Below are positions 8,469 to 17,517 of a stretch of 64,000 nt of DNA, piece by piece. Both the position numbers and the translations under genes were made by a program. The DNA lies in assembly GCF_017993425.1 (NCBI RefSeq), contig NZ_JAGOMQ010000016.1:19472-83471 (forward strand), given 5' to 3'. Below the pieces are notes generated by a model. The model was given only the letters and a program-made list of their open reading frames with translations, was not told the DNA's origin and searched no databases. Each line of letters begins with the position of its first letter. The first letter of the stretch is position 1. This DNA is from Amaricoccus sp. Its GTDB lineage: Bacteria; Pseudomonadota; Alphaproteobacteria; Rhodobacterales; Rhodobacteraceae.

Positions 8469-10081
8469 GGCTGCGGGGCCTCCTTCCGGGTTTCGGGAGA
8501 TTCGATCCAGGCGCGCAGCACCGCCGCGCTCTCCTCGCCGCGGCTGGCGATCACGTCGCGCAGGCGGTCGATCTTGGTCAGCGTCGCCGGCGGCAGGTCG
8601 AGGAGGTCGCCGCCGTGCGGGCCGGCGATCGCCTCGGGCCCGCCGAGCGCGCGCAGCGTCTCGGCCGGCAGTTCGCGCGGGCCCGTCAGCTCGGCCAGCG
8701 CCGCCGCCGGGCTGCGCCCCGCCATCATCGGGCGCAGCACGAAGAGGATCAGCGCCAGCACGATCGCGGCGAGGACGCCCATCTGCACGAGGCCGGTCCC
8801 GTTCGCCGCCAGCCAGCCGTCGCCCGCGCTCTCGACCAGCGAGCCCTGGTCGGGCGAGGCGGTGAACTGGAGCGTCTGGATCGTCACCGTGTCGCCCCGC
8901 TCGGCGTCGAAGCCGACGGCCGACTGCACGAGCATCCGCAGCACGTCGAGCTCCTCCGGCGAGCGCGGCGACCATTCCGCCTTGCCGTCCGCCCCCGTCG
9001 TCGTCACGCCGTCGACCATGACGGCGACCGAGAGGCGCCGGATCTGCCCCGGCAGCACCACCCGCTCGCGCGTGGTCTCCGAGACCTCGAAGTTCTGCCG
9101 CTCGCGGTTCTGCGACGCGTTGCGGCTGCTCTGGTCGCCCGAGCCCGCGACGTCGCCGTCCGGCAGGTTCGAGGCGACCGTCACGCCCGAGGCGCCGCCC
9201 TGCGAATTCTCCTGGCTGGTCTCGACGTCGCTCGAGATCGCGACCCGGCCATCCGGGTCGAGCACCCGCTCGCGGATCGTCTCGCTGTCCATGGCGGCGT
9301 CGACGTTCACCTCGACGATCGCCCGCCCCGGCCCCACCCGGGCCTCGAGCAGACGCTGGACGTTGGCGCGCAACGTCTCCGACCGGTCGTCCGGGTTCGC
9401 CATCCCCGGCGGGAACGGCCCGCTCTCCGCGCCGGCGAGGACGACGCCCGCGGCGCTGTCCATCACCGCCACCGCGTCGAGCGCGAGCCCCGCCACCGCC
9501 GAGGACACCAGATAGCGGATCGCCCGCGCCTGCCCCTGGTCGAGCGCGCCGCGGGCCATGGTGACGGTCACCGAGGCCGAGCCCGTCGGCGTCCGCGCGA
9601 AGGGCGTGCTGACGGGGTTCGCCAGATGCACCCGCGCCGCCCGGACGTTCGGCGCGGCGGCGATGGTGCGGGCGAGCTCGCCCTCCTTGGCGCGCCAGTA
9701 GGCGGCGTCGAACATCTGGCTGGTCGTGCCGAACCCCGAGAGGGTGTCGAGAAGCTCGTAGCCCGCCGGCCCGGTCGCCGGCAGCCCTTGCGTCGCCAGC
9801 GCCAGCCGCACCTCGTCGCGCCGCGTCCCGTCGACGAAGATGGCGGTGTCGCGCACCTCGTAGGGCACGTCGAGCGCCTCGACCGCGGCCACGACCTCGC
9901 CGGCCGCCGCCGCGTCGAGCCCGGAATAGAGGAGCGCCATCGACGGCGCGCTCGCCACCCGGGCGATTCCGTAGATGGCGGCGAGGACGGCGAGCACGCT
10001 CAGCGCCGCGATGAGCCTCTGGCGCGGCTCGAGTCCTTCCCAGAGGGTCTTGAGGTTCTGCACGCGGGGCGGCCTTCGCAT
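8465..10081 (-). CDS. fliF: Flagellar MS-ring protein FliF
   Basis: This 538-residue protein carries an N-terminal helix (LIAALSVLAVLAAIYGIARV). Ring-building motifs follow, with ALLYSGLDAAAAGEVVAAVE and LDTLSGFGTTSQMFDAAYWR, and then ARVHLANPVSTPFARTPTGS. A second helix (MGVLAAIVLALILFVLRPMM) precedes the short cytoplasmic tail that binds FliG. FliF builds the MS ring, the foundation of the basal body. It is the first gene of the minus-strand flagellar run. It is divergent from fliL across a 177-bp region that holds a CtrA-like site. Confidence 0.93.
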   Translation of the reverse strand: MRRPPRVQNLKTLWEGLEPRQRLIAALSVLAVLAAIYGIARVASAPSMALLYSGLDAAAAGEVVAAVEALDVPYEVRDTAIFVDGTRRDEVRLALATQGLPATGPAGYELLDTLSGFGTTSQMFDAAYWRAKEGELARTIAAAPNVRAARVHLANPVSTPFARTPTGSASVTVTMARGALDQGQARAIRYLVSSAVAGLALDAVAVMDSAAGVVLAGAESGPFPPGMANPDDRSETLRANVQRLLEARVGPGRAIVEVNVDAAMDSETIRERVLDPDGRVAISSDVETSQENSQGGASGVTVASNLPDGDVAGSGDQSSRNASQNRERQNFEVSETTRERVVLPGQIRRLSVAVMVDGVTTTGADGKAEWSPRSPEELDVLRMLVQSAVGFDAERGDTVTIQTLQFTASPDQGSLVESAGDGWLAANGTGLVQMGVLAAIVLALILFVLRPMMAGRSPAAALAELTGPRELPAETLRALGGPEAIAGPHGGDLLDLPPATLTKIDRLRDVIASRGEESAAVLRAWIESPETRKEAPQP

Positions 10082-10192
10082 TCTGCCCGGCGGGAGGGGC
10101 CGCCGGTGGACGGGCGGATAATCGGAGCGGCTTGCTTAAGAATTGGTTTCCGCGGCGTCGGCGCGACGGAGCCTAAGACCCGGCGCCAGCGA

Positions 10193-10207
10193 TTAAGATT
10201 CGATTAG
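10193..10207. promoter_or_regulatory. CtrA-like site in the fliF/fliL divergent promoter region
   Basis: The sequence TTAA-GATTCGA-TTAG matches the CtrA consensus TTAA-N7-TTAA with one mismatch. It also contains GATTC, a CcrM-type GANTC methylation site. CtrA is an established regulator of flagellar genes in Caulobacter and in Rhodobacterales. The assignment to this region is inference from the match and the location between two flagellar operons. Confidence 0.5.
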
Positions 10208-10258
10208 GGGTAGGAAGAGTAAACGACGCCCGAAGAGCTGCGCAGAAGAGTTTCCGAG

Positions 10259-10783
10259 ATGAGCAACGCCGCCCCTGCCGCCGAAGCCCCGGAGGGCCGC
10301 CCGAAGAAGGGCAAGGGCCTCCTCGTCGGCCTCGTCGCCGCGCTCGCCCTCGGCGGCGGCGGCTTCTACGCGGTCTGGAGCGGCCTCGTCGACCCGGCCG
10401 CCCTCCTCTCAGGGGGCGGCGGCCATGGCGGCGGGGGCGGGCACGGCGGCGGGCATGGCGAGGCGGCGGCGGCGGGCGACGGCTCGGTCGCCTTCGTGGC
10501 GATGGAGCCGATCATGATCTCGCTGCCGCCGGGCGCCTCGGCGCGCCACCTGCGCTTCGCCGGCCAGCTCGAGGTCGATCCGGCCGAGGCGGGCGAGGTC
10601 GCGATGGTGATGCCGCGGCTCGTGGACGCGCTCAACACCTACCTCCGCGCCGTCGAGGTCCGCGACCTCGAGAACCCGGCCGCGCTGCAGCGGCTCCGGG
10701 CGCAGATGCTGCGGCGGGTGCAGGTCGTCGCCGGCGAGGGGAAGGTCCGCGACCTCCTCGTCGCCGAGTTCGTGCTCAACTGA
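10259..10783 (+). CDS. fliL: Flagellar basal-body protein FliL
   Basis: This 174-residue protein has a cytoplasmic Lys-rich N-terminus and one transmembrane helix (LLVGLVAALALGGGGFYAVW). A Gly/His-rich linker (GGGGHGGGGGHGGGHG) precedes a periplasmic FliL domain. That domain has FVAMEPIMISLPP, RHLRFAGQLEVDPAE, then MPRLVDALNTYLRAVEV and LRRVQVVAGEGKVRDLLVAE. FliL surrounds or supports the stator. The His-rich linker is an unusual feature that could bind metal, which is speculation. It heads a plus-strand run with two more motility genes. Confidence 0.88.
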   Translation: MSNAAPAAEAPEGRPKKGKGLLVGLVAALALGGGGFYAVWSGLVDPAALLSGGGGHGGGGGHGGGHGEAAAAGDGSVAFVAMEPIMISLPPGASARHLRFAGQLEVDPAEAGEVAMVMPRLVDALNTYLRAVEVRDLENPAALQRLRAQMLRRVQVVAGEGKVRDLLVAEFVLN

Positions 10784-10796
10784 GCGGGAGGCGGAG

Positions 10797-11408
10797 ATGG
10801 AGGTCATGACCGACGGCCTGCTGATCGCCGGCACGATGTTCGCCGGGCTCTATTGCTGGGTGCTCGCCGGGCGGGTGCGGGCGCTGAAGTCGCTCGACGG
10901 CGGCCTCGGCGGCGCCATCGTCACCCTGACGCGGCAGATCGAGCTCGCCCGCGCCACGCTCGAGGAGGCGAAGGCCGGCTCGCGCGAGACGCGCGCCGAC
11001 CTCGTGCAGCTCACCGCCCGCGCCGACGCCGCGGCGGCGCAGCTGCGCCTGCTCCTCGCCGCGGTCGAGAAGGCCGGCCCCCCGGCGCGCGCCCCCGAGC
11101 CGGAGCCCGTCGCCGCGGCCGAGCCCGAGGCCACGCCCCTCGCCGCGCGCCGCCGCGAGGTCCCCGGCCCGCGGCTGGTGTCGCCGCCGCCGCCCGAGTC
11201 GGAGGCCGAGGGGGATGCGGCCCCGGACTTGACCCGCGAACTTGTGCGTGAGGCGGCGCCCGACCTGAGCGATCCCGTGCCGAAGCCGCGGCGGATGCTG
11301 GCGCTCGACGGGATGCTGCGCCGGCGCGCGCCCGCCGAGCCGACGACGCGCAGCGAGGCGGATCTCATCGCCGCGCTGAGCGCGCTCGCCGCGGGCGGGG
11401 AGCGCTGA
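10797..11408 (+). CDS. PflI-like (DUF6468-type) flagellar accessory membrane protein
   Basis: This 203-residue protein has one N-terminal hydrophobic helix (LLIAGTMFAGLYCWVLAGRV), then VRALKSLDGGLGGAIVTLT and a coiled-coil stretch of about 60 residues. A Pro/Glu/Ala-rich linker and a short basic C-terminus with EADLIAALSALA follow. From memory, the N-terminal pattern and the position after fliL match the family of Caulobacter PflI, a flagellar positioning protein. No search could be run. GGAGG precedes the ATG at 10797 by 5 bases. The next gene starts 2 bases after its stop, so the genes are co-transcribed. Confidence 0.65.
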   Translation: MEVMTDGLLIAGTMFAGLYCWVLAGRVRALKSLDGGLGGAIVTLTRQIELARATLEEAKAGSRETRADLVQLTARADAAAAQLRLLLAAVEKAGPPARAPEPEPVAAAEPEATPLAARRREVPGPRLVSPPPPESEAEGDAAPDLTRELVREAAPDLSDPVPKPRRMLALDGMLRRRAPAEPTTRSEADLIAALSALAAGGER

Positions 11409-11409
11409 C

Positions 11410-11958
11410 ATGGCCGGCGGCCGCGCGATCGGCGGCGTCGGCCTGATCGCGCTCTGCTTCCTCGGCTCGGCGGCGCTGCGGCTCGCGGAGAGCGGCGCGG
11501 CGATCGCCGAGGAGGTCGGCGGCGCCCTCGGCGACGGCGACGCGGAGACCGCGGAGGCGGACGAGCTTCTCGCCACGATCCGCGCCCGCGAGGCGGCGCT
11601 GACCGAGGAGGAGGCCCGCCTCGCCGACCGCAAGCAGACCCTGAACGTCGCCGAGGCCAAGCTCGCCGAGCAGCTCGCCGCCTTCGAGACGGCGCAGAAG
11701 AAGCTCCAGGACACCCTCGCTTTGGCCGACAAGGCGGCCGAGCGCGACATCGACCGCATGACCGCGGTCTACGAGGCGATGAAGCCGGCCGACGCCGCGA
11801 AGATCTTCGGCACGATGGACGTGAGCTTCGCCTCCGGCCTCCTCGTCGGCCTCGACCCCAAGGCCGCCGCCGCCATCCTGAGCGGCATGGCCCCCGAGCA
11901 GGCCTACGCCATCACCCTGACCATCGCCAGCCGCAACTCCCGCGTGCCGAAGGAGTGA
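11410..11958 (+). CDS. motE: MotE-like motility chaperone (MgtE_N-like C-terminus)
   Basis: This 182-residue protein starts with a signal or anchor helix (GGVGLIALCFLGSAALRLA). A coiled coil (about 60-115, EEARLADRKQTLNVAEAKLA) leads into a C-terminal helical domain. That domain contains YEAMKPADAAKIFGTMDV and LDPKAAAAILSGMAPEQA, the MgtE_N-type repeat of MotE proteins. In Sinorhizobium MotE is the periplasmic chaperone of MotC. The gene immediately precedes motA and a large exported protein, which may be its client. Assignment rests on motif and context. Confidence 0.75.
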   Translation: MAGGRAIGGVGLIALCFLGSAALRLAESGAAIAEEVGGALGDGDAETAEADELLATIRAREAALTEEEARLADRKQTLNVAEAKLAEQLAAFETAQKKLQDTLALADKAAERDIDRMTAVYEAMKPADAAKIFGTMDVSFASGLLVGLDPKAAAAILSGMAPEQAYAITLTIASRNSRVPKE

Positions 11959-11961
11959 CGC

Positions 11962-12001
11962 GTGTTCACGCGTGAAAATTGGCTAAGTCATTGATTCTTC
12001 G
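11962..12001. repeat. Dispersed ~40-bp motif M1, copy 2
   Basis: GTGTTCACGCGTGAAAATTG is followed by GCTAAGTCATTGATTC. It lies 3 bp after the motE-like stop codon in the gap before motA. It shares the palindrome TTCACGCGTGAA with copies 3 and 4. Here the nearest downstream gene on plus is motA, 370 bp away. Confidence 0.6.
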
Positions 12002-12374
12002 TGCGCTGAGATCCCGGGCCTTCCGGCTGCCCGACAGGGCACGCCGCGCGGGACGAGGGCGACACGGGAGCCGTCCGGGGGCGAGACCCCGCCGCCGATC
12101 CTTCCTCGCCGTCCCCGTCGCGTAGCCTGCCGACTGGCGACCATGCCCACGCCCGGCTCCATGCGCCGGCGGCCGAGGCCCGCGGCCGGGGCGAGGACGG
12201 GCGGGCGGCTCGGGAGGAGGCGATCCTCGCGCGGCCGTTCGCGCTCGATCAGGACCGCGCCGGAGAGCGACGGGTCGGTGATCGGCGCGGCGCGTTTGAA
12301 CCTTTCTTAAGCCTCCTTCGGCAAGAGGAGCCGACTGCCCGCCCCGGGCGCCACGACCACATCGCGAGCACCCC
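12002..12374. other. GC-rich intergenic region before motA
   Basis: About 370 bp without a supported gene. It is GC-rich up to about 12290, where an AT-richer promoter-like segment begins and includes the CtrA-like site at 12296-12310. Small open frames here look like shadows. Confidence 0.5.
12296..12310. promoter_or_regulatory. CtrA-like site upstream of motA
   Basis: TTGA-ACCTTTC-TTAA fits TTAA-N7-TTAA with one mismatch and lies about 65 bp before the motA start in an otherwise GC-rich gap. Together with the fliF/fliL site it suggests shared CtrA control of the flagellar genes. Confidence 0.45.
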
Positions 12375-13247
12375 ATGATCGGCATCGTCGGCATCGTCAT
12401 CGTCTTCATCATGGTCTTCGGCGGCTACGTGATCGCCGGCGGCAAGATCGGGATCATCCTCCACTCGCTGCCCTACGAGATGATGATGATCGCCGGCGCG
12501 GCGATCGGGGCCTTCGTGATCTCCAACGACAAGCACGGCATCACCCACACGCTCAAGGCCGTGGGCAAGGTGTTCAAGGGGCCGCACTGGAGGCCGCAGG
12601 ACTACCAGGACCTGCTCTGCCTGATGTTCCAGCTGATCCGCATCGCCCGGCAGAACCCGGTCGAGCTCGACGCCCATATCGAGGACCCCGGCGCCTCGTC
12701 GATCTTCGGCGCCTATCCCCGCATCCTCGCCGACGGCGAGGCGGTGGCGCTGATCTGCGACACGCTGCGCTCGGCCTCGATGAACTACGACGACCCCCAC
12801 CAGGTCGAGGAGGTGCTCGGCAAGCGCATCGAGGCGAACTACCAGGAGTCGCTTCATGCGGCCCATACCCTGCAATCCATTGCAGACGGCCTGCCGGCGC
12901 TCGGCATCGTCGCCGCCGTGCTCGGCGTCATCAAGACGATGGCCGCCATCGACCAGCCGCCCGAGATCCTCGGCAAGATGATCGGCGGCGCGCTCGTCGG
13001 CACCTTCCTCGGGGTGTTCCTCGCCTACGGCTTCGTCGGCCCCTTCGCCAGCCGGGTGAAGGGGGTGATCGACGAGGACCAGCATTTCTACAACCTGATC
13101 CGCGAGGTGATGGTCGCGGCGCTCCACCAGCACGCCCCGAACATCTGCGTCGAGGTCGGCCGCCAGAACGCCCCCGCCGGCGTGCGCCCCTCCTACAACG
13201 CGCTCGAGGAGGCGCTCCGGGCCTCGAAGGCGAGCCTCGCGGCATGA
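12375..13247 (+). CDS. motA: Flagellar motor stator protein MotA
   Basis: This 290-residue protein has the four-helix MotA layout. Helices 1-2 (IVGIVIVFIMVFGGYVIAGG and MMMIAGAAIGAFVISND) are followed by a large cytoplasmic loop with ARQNPVELDAHIEDP. Helices 3-4 are LQSIADGLPALGIVAAVLGV and IGGALVGTFLGVFLAYGFVG. MotA conducts protons with MotB and pushes on FliG. motB is not adjacent: the next gene overlaps by ATGA but is a different exported protein. This is the flagellar stator, distinct from the MotA-like pair at the left end. Confidence 0.93.
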   Translation: MIGIVGIVIVFIMVFGGYVIAGGKIGIILHSLPYEMMMIAGAAIGAFVISNDKHGITHTLKAVGKVFKGPHWRPQDYQDLLCLMFQLIRIARQNPVELDAHIEDPGASSIFGAYPRILADGEAVALICDTLRSASMNYDDPHQVEEVLGKRIEANYQESLHAAHTLQSIADGLPALGIVAAVLGVIKTMAAIDQPPEILGKMIGGALVGTFLGVFLAYGFVGPFASRVKGVIDEDQHFYNLIREVMVAALHQHAPNICVEVGRQNAPAGVRPSYNALEEALRASKASLAA

Positions 13248-15655
13248 GGCGCCGCCGTCTCGTCTCGCCACCCCTCGCCGGGGCCGCGTCCCTCCCGCGG
13301 CCCGCCCTTCTCGTCCGGGCGGCGCCGGTCGCCGGGGTCATGCCACGCGCCGCGCCCTTCTCCGCGCCCGCGCTCCCCGCCCGGGCCGCGCCCCTCGCCG
13401 GGCGGGGATCCCTCGCCGCCGCGCTCGCGGGGGCCACTCTCCTCGCCGCCCCGGCCGTCGCGCAGGAGGGGGGCGCGATCCGCACCGGCGAGCATCCGGG
13501 CTTCACCCGCATCGTCATGACCATCGAGCCGACCACCGAATGGTCGCTCGAGACCGCGCCCGGCGAGGCGACCATCCTCTTCCCCGGCCGGCGGCTCGCC
13601 TTCGGCGTCGAGGGGGTCTGGGAGCGCATCCCGCGCGACCGGGTCGACGCCATCGAGACCTCGGTCGCCCCCGAGGGCACGCGGGTCGTCGTCGGCCTCG
13701 CCTGCGACTGCCGCGTCTCCGCCTCCTTCGTCGGCGCGCGCCACCTCGCGCTCGACATCGGCGACCGCGGCGCCGTGCCGCCCGCGCCCCCCGTCGCGCC
13801 CGCCGGGACGGCCGAGGCGCGCGAGCGCCGCGAGGCCGAGGCCGTCGCCTCCGCCGAGGCGGCGCTGATCGCCAACCTCTCCCGCGCCGCCGAGCAGGGC
13901 GTCGTGGTGATGTCGCCCGCGGAGGCGCCGCCGGCGCCGCAGCCCGCCGCGGCGCAGCCCCACGCGCAGGCTCCCGCGCCGGAACCCACCGCCCGCCCGG
14001 AGCCGCGCCCCGCCGGCGCCCCGCCGGCGGCTCTCGCGGCGCTCGCCCTCCTCGACCAGGTCGAGGCGATCAGCGTCTACGACCGCGACGGCGCGGCCCT
14101 CGCCGCCGCCCTGAGCCAGCCCGCGCCCGCCCCGGCCTGCCTGCCGGACGCGGCGCTCGACATCGCCGCCTGGGGCGGCACGACGCCGCTGCCGGAGCAG
14201 AGCCAGCCCCTCCTCCGCCATCTGGTCGGCGAGTTCGACAAGGCCGACCCGGAGACGCTCGACGCGCTGGCCCGCCTCTACCTCCGCCTCGGGCTCGGGG
14301 CCGAGGCGGAGAGCCTGCTTGCCGGCTTCGGCGTGCCGCTGCCCGACGGGCCGCTCCTCGTCGCCATGGCGCGGACCTTCGAGGGCCGCCCGGTCGATCC
14401 CGAGGGTCCGCTCGCGGTCGCGGAGATCTGTCCCGGCCGCCACGGCCTCTGGCTGGCGCTCGCCGGCGCCGGCCCCGCCTGGCGCGGCGAGGCGCAGTTC
14501 GCCTCCGTTCAGGAGGCCTTCGCCGACCTGCCGGTCGACCTCCGCGCCATTCTCGGCCCGCCGCTCGCGCTGCGGCTGCTCGACGCCGGCCGCCCGGCGG
14601 CGGCGCGCGAGATCGAGACGACCACGATCCGCGCCGGCGCGACGCCGAGCGACGCGCTGGCGCTGGTCGACGCCCGGCTGCTGGCGGCCGAGGGCAAGCC
14701 CGAGGCGGCGGCCTCGGCGCTGCGGGCGATCGCAGAGAGCGGCTCGCCGGCGGCGATGGACGCGCTGGTCGCGCTGACCCGGCTGGCGATCGCCGAGGGA
14801 TACGTGCTGCCCGACCGGCTGGTCCTCGACCTGCGCGCGGCGGCGGCGGTGCAGCGGGGCGACCCGCGGGAGGTCGAGCTGCGCGCCGTCCTCGTCGAGG
14901 GGCTCGCCGCCCGCGGCGACCTCCAGGCGGCGATGGCCGAGGTGGCGCGGGCGCGCGCCGACCTCCCCGCGTCGCGCAGGCGCTTCGCGCGTCTCGGGGT
15001 CGCCGCCGTGGCGGGCGCCGCGCCGGACCGGGTCGGGACCGCCGCCTACGCCGAGGCGGCGCTGGCGGCGCGGCCGCTCTTCCTGCGCGGCCCGGGCGGC
15101 GACGAGCCGCGGCGGGCGACCGCGGAGAGCCTGATCGCCGTCGGCCTGCCGAACGCGGCGCTGGAGCTGCTGCGGCCGGCGCTGCTCCGCGGCGACCCGG
15201 ACAGCCGCCGCCTCGCGGCCCGCGCCGAGCTGGCCCTCGGCCGCCCGGACGCGGCCCTCGCCGCGCTGGTCGGCCTCTCCGGCCCGGTCACGGCCGGGAT
15301 CCGCGCGGCCGCGCTGGCCCGGCGCGGCGCCCCGGCCGAGGCGGTCGCGGCGCTCGACGCGGCCGGCGACGCCGACGCCGCGGCAGGCTACGCCTGGGCC
15401 TCCGGCGACTGGGCGCGGGCCGCCGCCACCGGCGACGCCGACCGCGCCGCGATGGCGGCCTACATGGCCGCGCGCGCCGGCGCCGCCGCGGCCGCCCCCG
15501 ACGCCGCCACCCCGGAAGCCGCCGCCTTCGTCGCCCCCCTCCCCCGCCTCGACCGCCCGAGCCTCGGCGCCGCGCGCAGCCTGATCGAGCGCGGCCCCGC
15601 CATCGGCGCCTTCGTCGGCGGCCTGATCGCCACCGATCCGCCCGCCGCCGACTGA
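13244..15655 (+). CDS. Large exported motility-associated protein with helical repeats
   Basis: This 803-residue, Ala-rich protein overlaps the motA stop by ATGA. A signal-like hydrophobic stretch ends in LAAALAGATLLAAPAVAQ at about residues 60-75, so true translation may begin at an internal start such as MPRAAPFSAPAL. An N-terminal domain (about 75-180, GFTRIVMTIEPTTEWSLE, RHLALDIGD) looks AMIN-like. A Pro/Ala linker follows, then about 450 residues of short Ala/Leu helix pairs that look like TPR-type solenoids. It may be the functional counterpart of rhizobial MotC, given the neighbouring motE and motA; that is inference. No catalytic motif was seen. Confidence 0.7.
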   Translation: MRRRRLVSPPLAGAASLPRPALLVRAAPVAGVMPRAAPFSAPALPARAAPLAGRGSLAAALAGATLLAAPAVAQEGGAIRTGEHPGFTRIVMTIEPTTEWSLETAPGEATILFPGRRLAFGVEGVWERIPRDRVDAIETSVAPEGTRVVVGLACDCRVSASFVGARHLALDIGDRGAVPPAPPVAPAGTAEARERREAEAVASAEAALIANLSRAAEQGVVVMSPAEAPPAPQPAAAQPHAQAPAPEPTARPEPRPAGAPPAALAALALLDQVEAISVYDRDGAALAAALSQPAPAPACLPDAALDIAAWGGTTPLPEQSQPLLRHLVGEFDKADPETLDALARLYLRLGLGAEAESLLAGFGVPLPDGPLLVAMARTFEGRPVDPEGPLAVAEICPGRHGLWLALAGAGPAWRGEAQFASVQEAFADLPVDLRAILGPPLALRLLDAGRPAAAREIETTTIRAGATPSDALALVDARLLAAEGKPEAAASALRAIAESGSPAAMDALVALTRLAIAEGYVLPDRLVLDLRAAAAVQRGDPREVELRAVLVEGLAARGDLQAAMAEVARARADLPASRRRFARLGVAAVAGAAPDRVGTAAYAEAALAARPLFLRGPGGDEPRRATAESLIAVGLPNAALELLRPALLRGDPDSRRLAARAELALGRPDAALAALVGLSGPVTAGIRAAALARRGAPAEAVAALDAAGDADAAAGYAWASGDWARAAATGDADRAAMAAYMAARAGAAAAAPDAATPEAAAFVAPLPRLDRPSLGAARSLIERGPAIGAFVGGLIATDPPAAD

Positions 15656-15970
15656 CGCCCGGGCTCCTCCGACCCGGCCGAGGCCAAAGCCGCGCGCTTG
15701 CGCGCGCGACCGGCGACCTGCCGGCTGGCTCCGACGCACTGGCGGATCGTGTCCGACACTGCCGTTTCGGCGCGTCGGCGCACGCCTTGCGTCAACCGCC
15801 CGTTAAAAAGTGGCAAGCCGGCTTCCAGCCGCATTCCAGCCAGACTTTTGCAAGCCGTTCCAGAGGGATACCTCGCTCCCAAACGGGAACCAGAAAAACC
15901 CCGCCGCAAGCTCCCGGGGAACCGCCTCGGGCCGGCGTCGTTCTCCCCCGAGCAGGAGAGGGAACCCGAC
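15656..15970. other. Intergenic region
   Basis: About 315 bp between the motility protein and a small exported protein. It has a more AT-rich stretch at 15800-15890 that probably carries the promoter of the next gene. I find no RNA gene or repeat copy in it. Confidence 0.4.
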
Positions 15971-16249
15971 ATGCGAACGGCTCTGGCAATCCTCGTCCTC
16001 GCCCTCGGCGGAACCGGGGCGGCGGCGCAGCAGGCGGAATGCGAGGGCGGCGTCGCCGCCGCGGCCACTGCGCCGACCCCCGGCGACGCGACCGCCCCGG
16101 GCAACGCCGCGACCGGCTGGAGCGGCGGCCTCGGCGGCTCGCAGACCGGCACCAGCCCGCACGGCGCGGTCGCGGAATCGAAGACCTGGCAGCCCCCGAC
16201 CGCCCGCGGCCTCGACCTCGCCGGCGAGCCGGAACCTGCCGCCTGCTAG
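15971..16249 (+). CDS. Small exported hypothetical protein
   Basis: This 92-residue protein has a clear Sec signal peptide (MRTALAILVLALGGTGAAAQ, cleavage after AAA-Q). The short Gly/Ala/Thr-rich mature region contains one Cys near its start and one at its end. The ATG at 15971 is preceded by GGAGAGGGAA, a strong ribosome site; upstream in-frame sequence back to 15698 is not protein-like. I do not recognise the mature part, which has the pattern GNAATGWSGGLGGSQTG. It converges on the transglutaminase gene. Confidence 0.65.
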   Translation: MRTALAILVLALGGTGAAAQQAECEGGVAAAATAPTPGDATAPGNAATGWSGGLGGSQTGTSPHGAVAESKTWQPPTARGLDLAGEPEPAAC

Positions 16250-16283
16250 GAGCCGCGCCGCCTGGGCCACTGACTTTTCTGCA

Positions 16284-17378
16284 TCACACGGCCGTCTCCT
16301 GCGCCGTGATGGCATAGGCGACGGTGTCCGCGGCGAGGCAGTCGCGCAGCACGCCCGCGACCTCGACCTGCGGATACATCAGGAACGCCAGCCGGTGCTC
16401 CGAGCCCGGCAGGGTCAGGTCGTGGGCGTCGTTGTAGGCCATCCAGTTGCCCTCCCACGCCCCGAACAGCGCCGCCCGCGCCGCCGCCACCTTCTCCGAG
16501 CCGAGCGGGTTCTCGCCCGGCGGCTCCTCCAGCACCACCTTGCGCACGTCCGCCGGATCGGCCGGCGTCCAGCCATGCGCGTCGAGCCAGACCTCGGCGC
16601 GACAGTGCTGCGCCTTCGTCACCACCTCCGATCCGGCCCCGAGGCTCTTGTAGCCGAACGCCGAAGGCGCGACCCTGAGCCCGTAGAGATCGCGCGCCGG
16701 CAACCCGCTCGCCCGCGCCAACGCGACGAAAAGCGCGTTCAAATCCGCGCACTTGCCGCTCAGATCTCCCATGGCGAGCATCGAGGCCACGTCGCCCAGC
16801 CCGCAGCCGCGCACCTCCGCCTTGCGCCGGCTGTTCTCCACCACCCACTCGTAGATCGCCCGCGCCTTCGCCACCTCGTCCGTCGCCCCGGCGGTGATGC
16901 GCTGGGCGGTCTCCCGCACGATCCCGTCGGTCGGCAGGAGCTCGGTTGCGGCCAGGAACAGGCGGCGGTCCGCCTCCGACAGCGCCCGAGGCGCCGGGCC
17001 GTCCAGCACCTGGCCCCGGTCGCGCGAGCGGAAGCGGCTCGTCACCTCCAGCCGCGGCGCCGGCTCGCCGGGCGCGAAGGTCGCGTGCAGGATGCGCGCC
17101 CCGTAGACCGGATCGACCACAACCTCGGCCGTCGCGGCGTTGCCGTCCCAGTCGTCGCCCTCCGGCGCGCTCCAGTCCGGCTCGTCGACCGAGGGCAGCG
17201 GCACCCAGGCCTGCGCCGCCCCGGCCCCCGGGTCGATGACGTCGATCTTCGTCGTCACCGCGAAGCTCCGCCACGGCCCCGGCCGCGGGTCGAAGCCCGC
17301 CGCCGCGCGGCCGGTCCGCGGCGCAAGGAGCATCGCCCCGCAAGCGGCCGAAGCCGCAAGGAAATCGCGTCGTCTCAT
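16284..17378 (-). CDS. Exported transglutaminase-like (papain-fold) protein
   Basis: This 364-residue protein starts with a Tat-type signal (MRRRDFLAASAACGAMLLAP). The transglutaminase core shows the expected triad: Cys in SGKCADLNALFVALARASG, His in AQHCRAEVWLD, and Asp in AHGWTPADPADVR. These proteins are usually cysteine proteases or hydrolases of the periplasm. GGGGAGG lies 6 bases before the ATG at 17378. The C-terminal 80 residues (GNWMAYNDAHDLTLPGS) have no motif I recognise. It is separated from selB by 139 bp and appears unrelated to it. Confidence 0.85.
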   Translation of the reverse strand: MRRRDFLAASAACGAMLLAPRTGRAAAGFDPRPGPWRSFAVTTKIDVIDPGAGAAQAWVPLPSVDEPDWSAPEGDDWDGNAATAEVVVDPVYGARILHATFAPGEPAPRLEVTSRFRSRDRGQVLDGPAPRALSEADRRLFLAATELLPTDGIVRETAQRITAGATDEVAKARAIYEWVVENSRRKAEVRGCGLGDVASMLAMGDLSGKCADLNALFVALARASGLPARDLYGLRVAPSAFGYKSLGAGSEVVTKAQHCRAEVWLDAHGWTPADPADVRKVVLEEPPGENPLGSEKVAAARAALFGAWEGNWMAYNDAHDLTLPGSEHRLAFLMYPQVEVAGVLRDCLAADTVAYAITAQETAV

Positions 17379-17517
17379 GGAAGTCCTCCCCTGAGGCCCG
17401 GCGATCGCCGAAGCGCCGCGCGACGGCGCGGCAGGCGGGCGGGAGACGGGCGGCCCCGGAACCCGGGAGCGGCGGCGCGAGCCATGGCGGACAGCCTGCG
17501 CGGCCGCGCGCCGCCTG

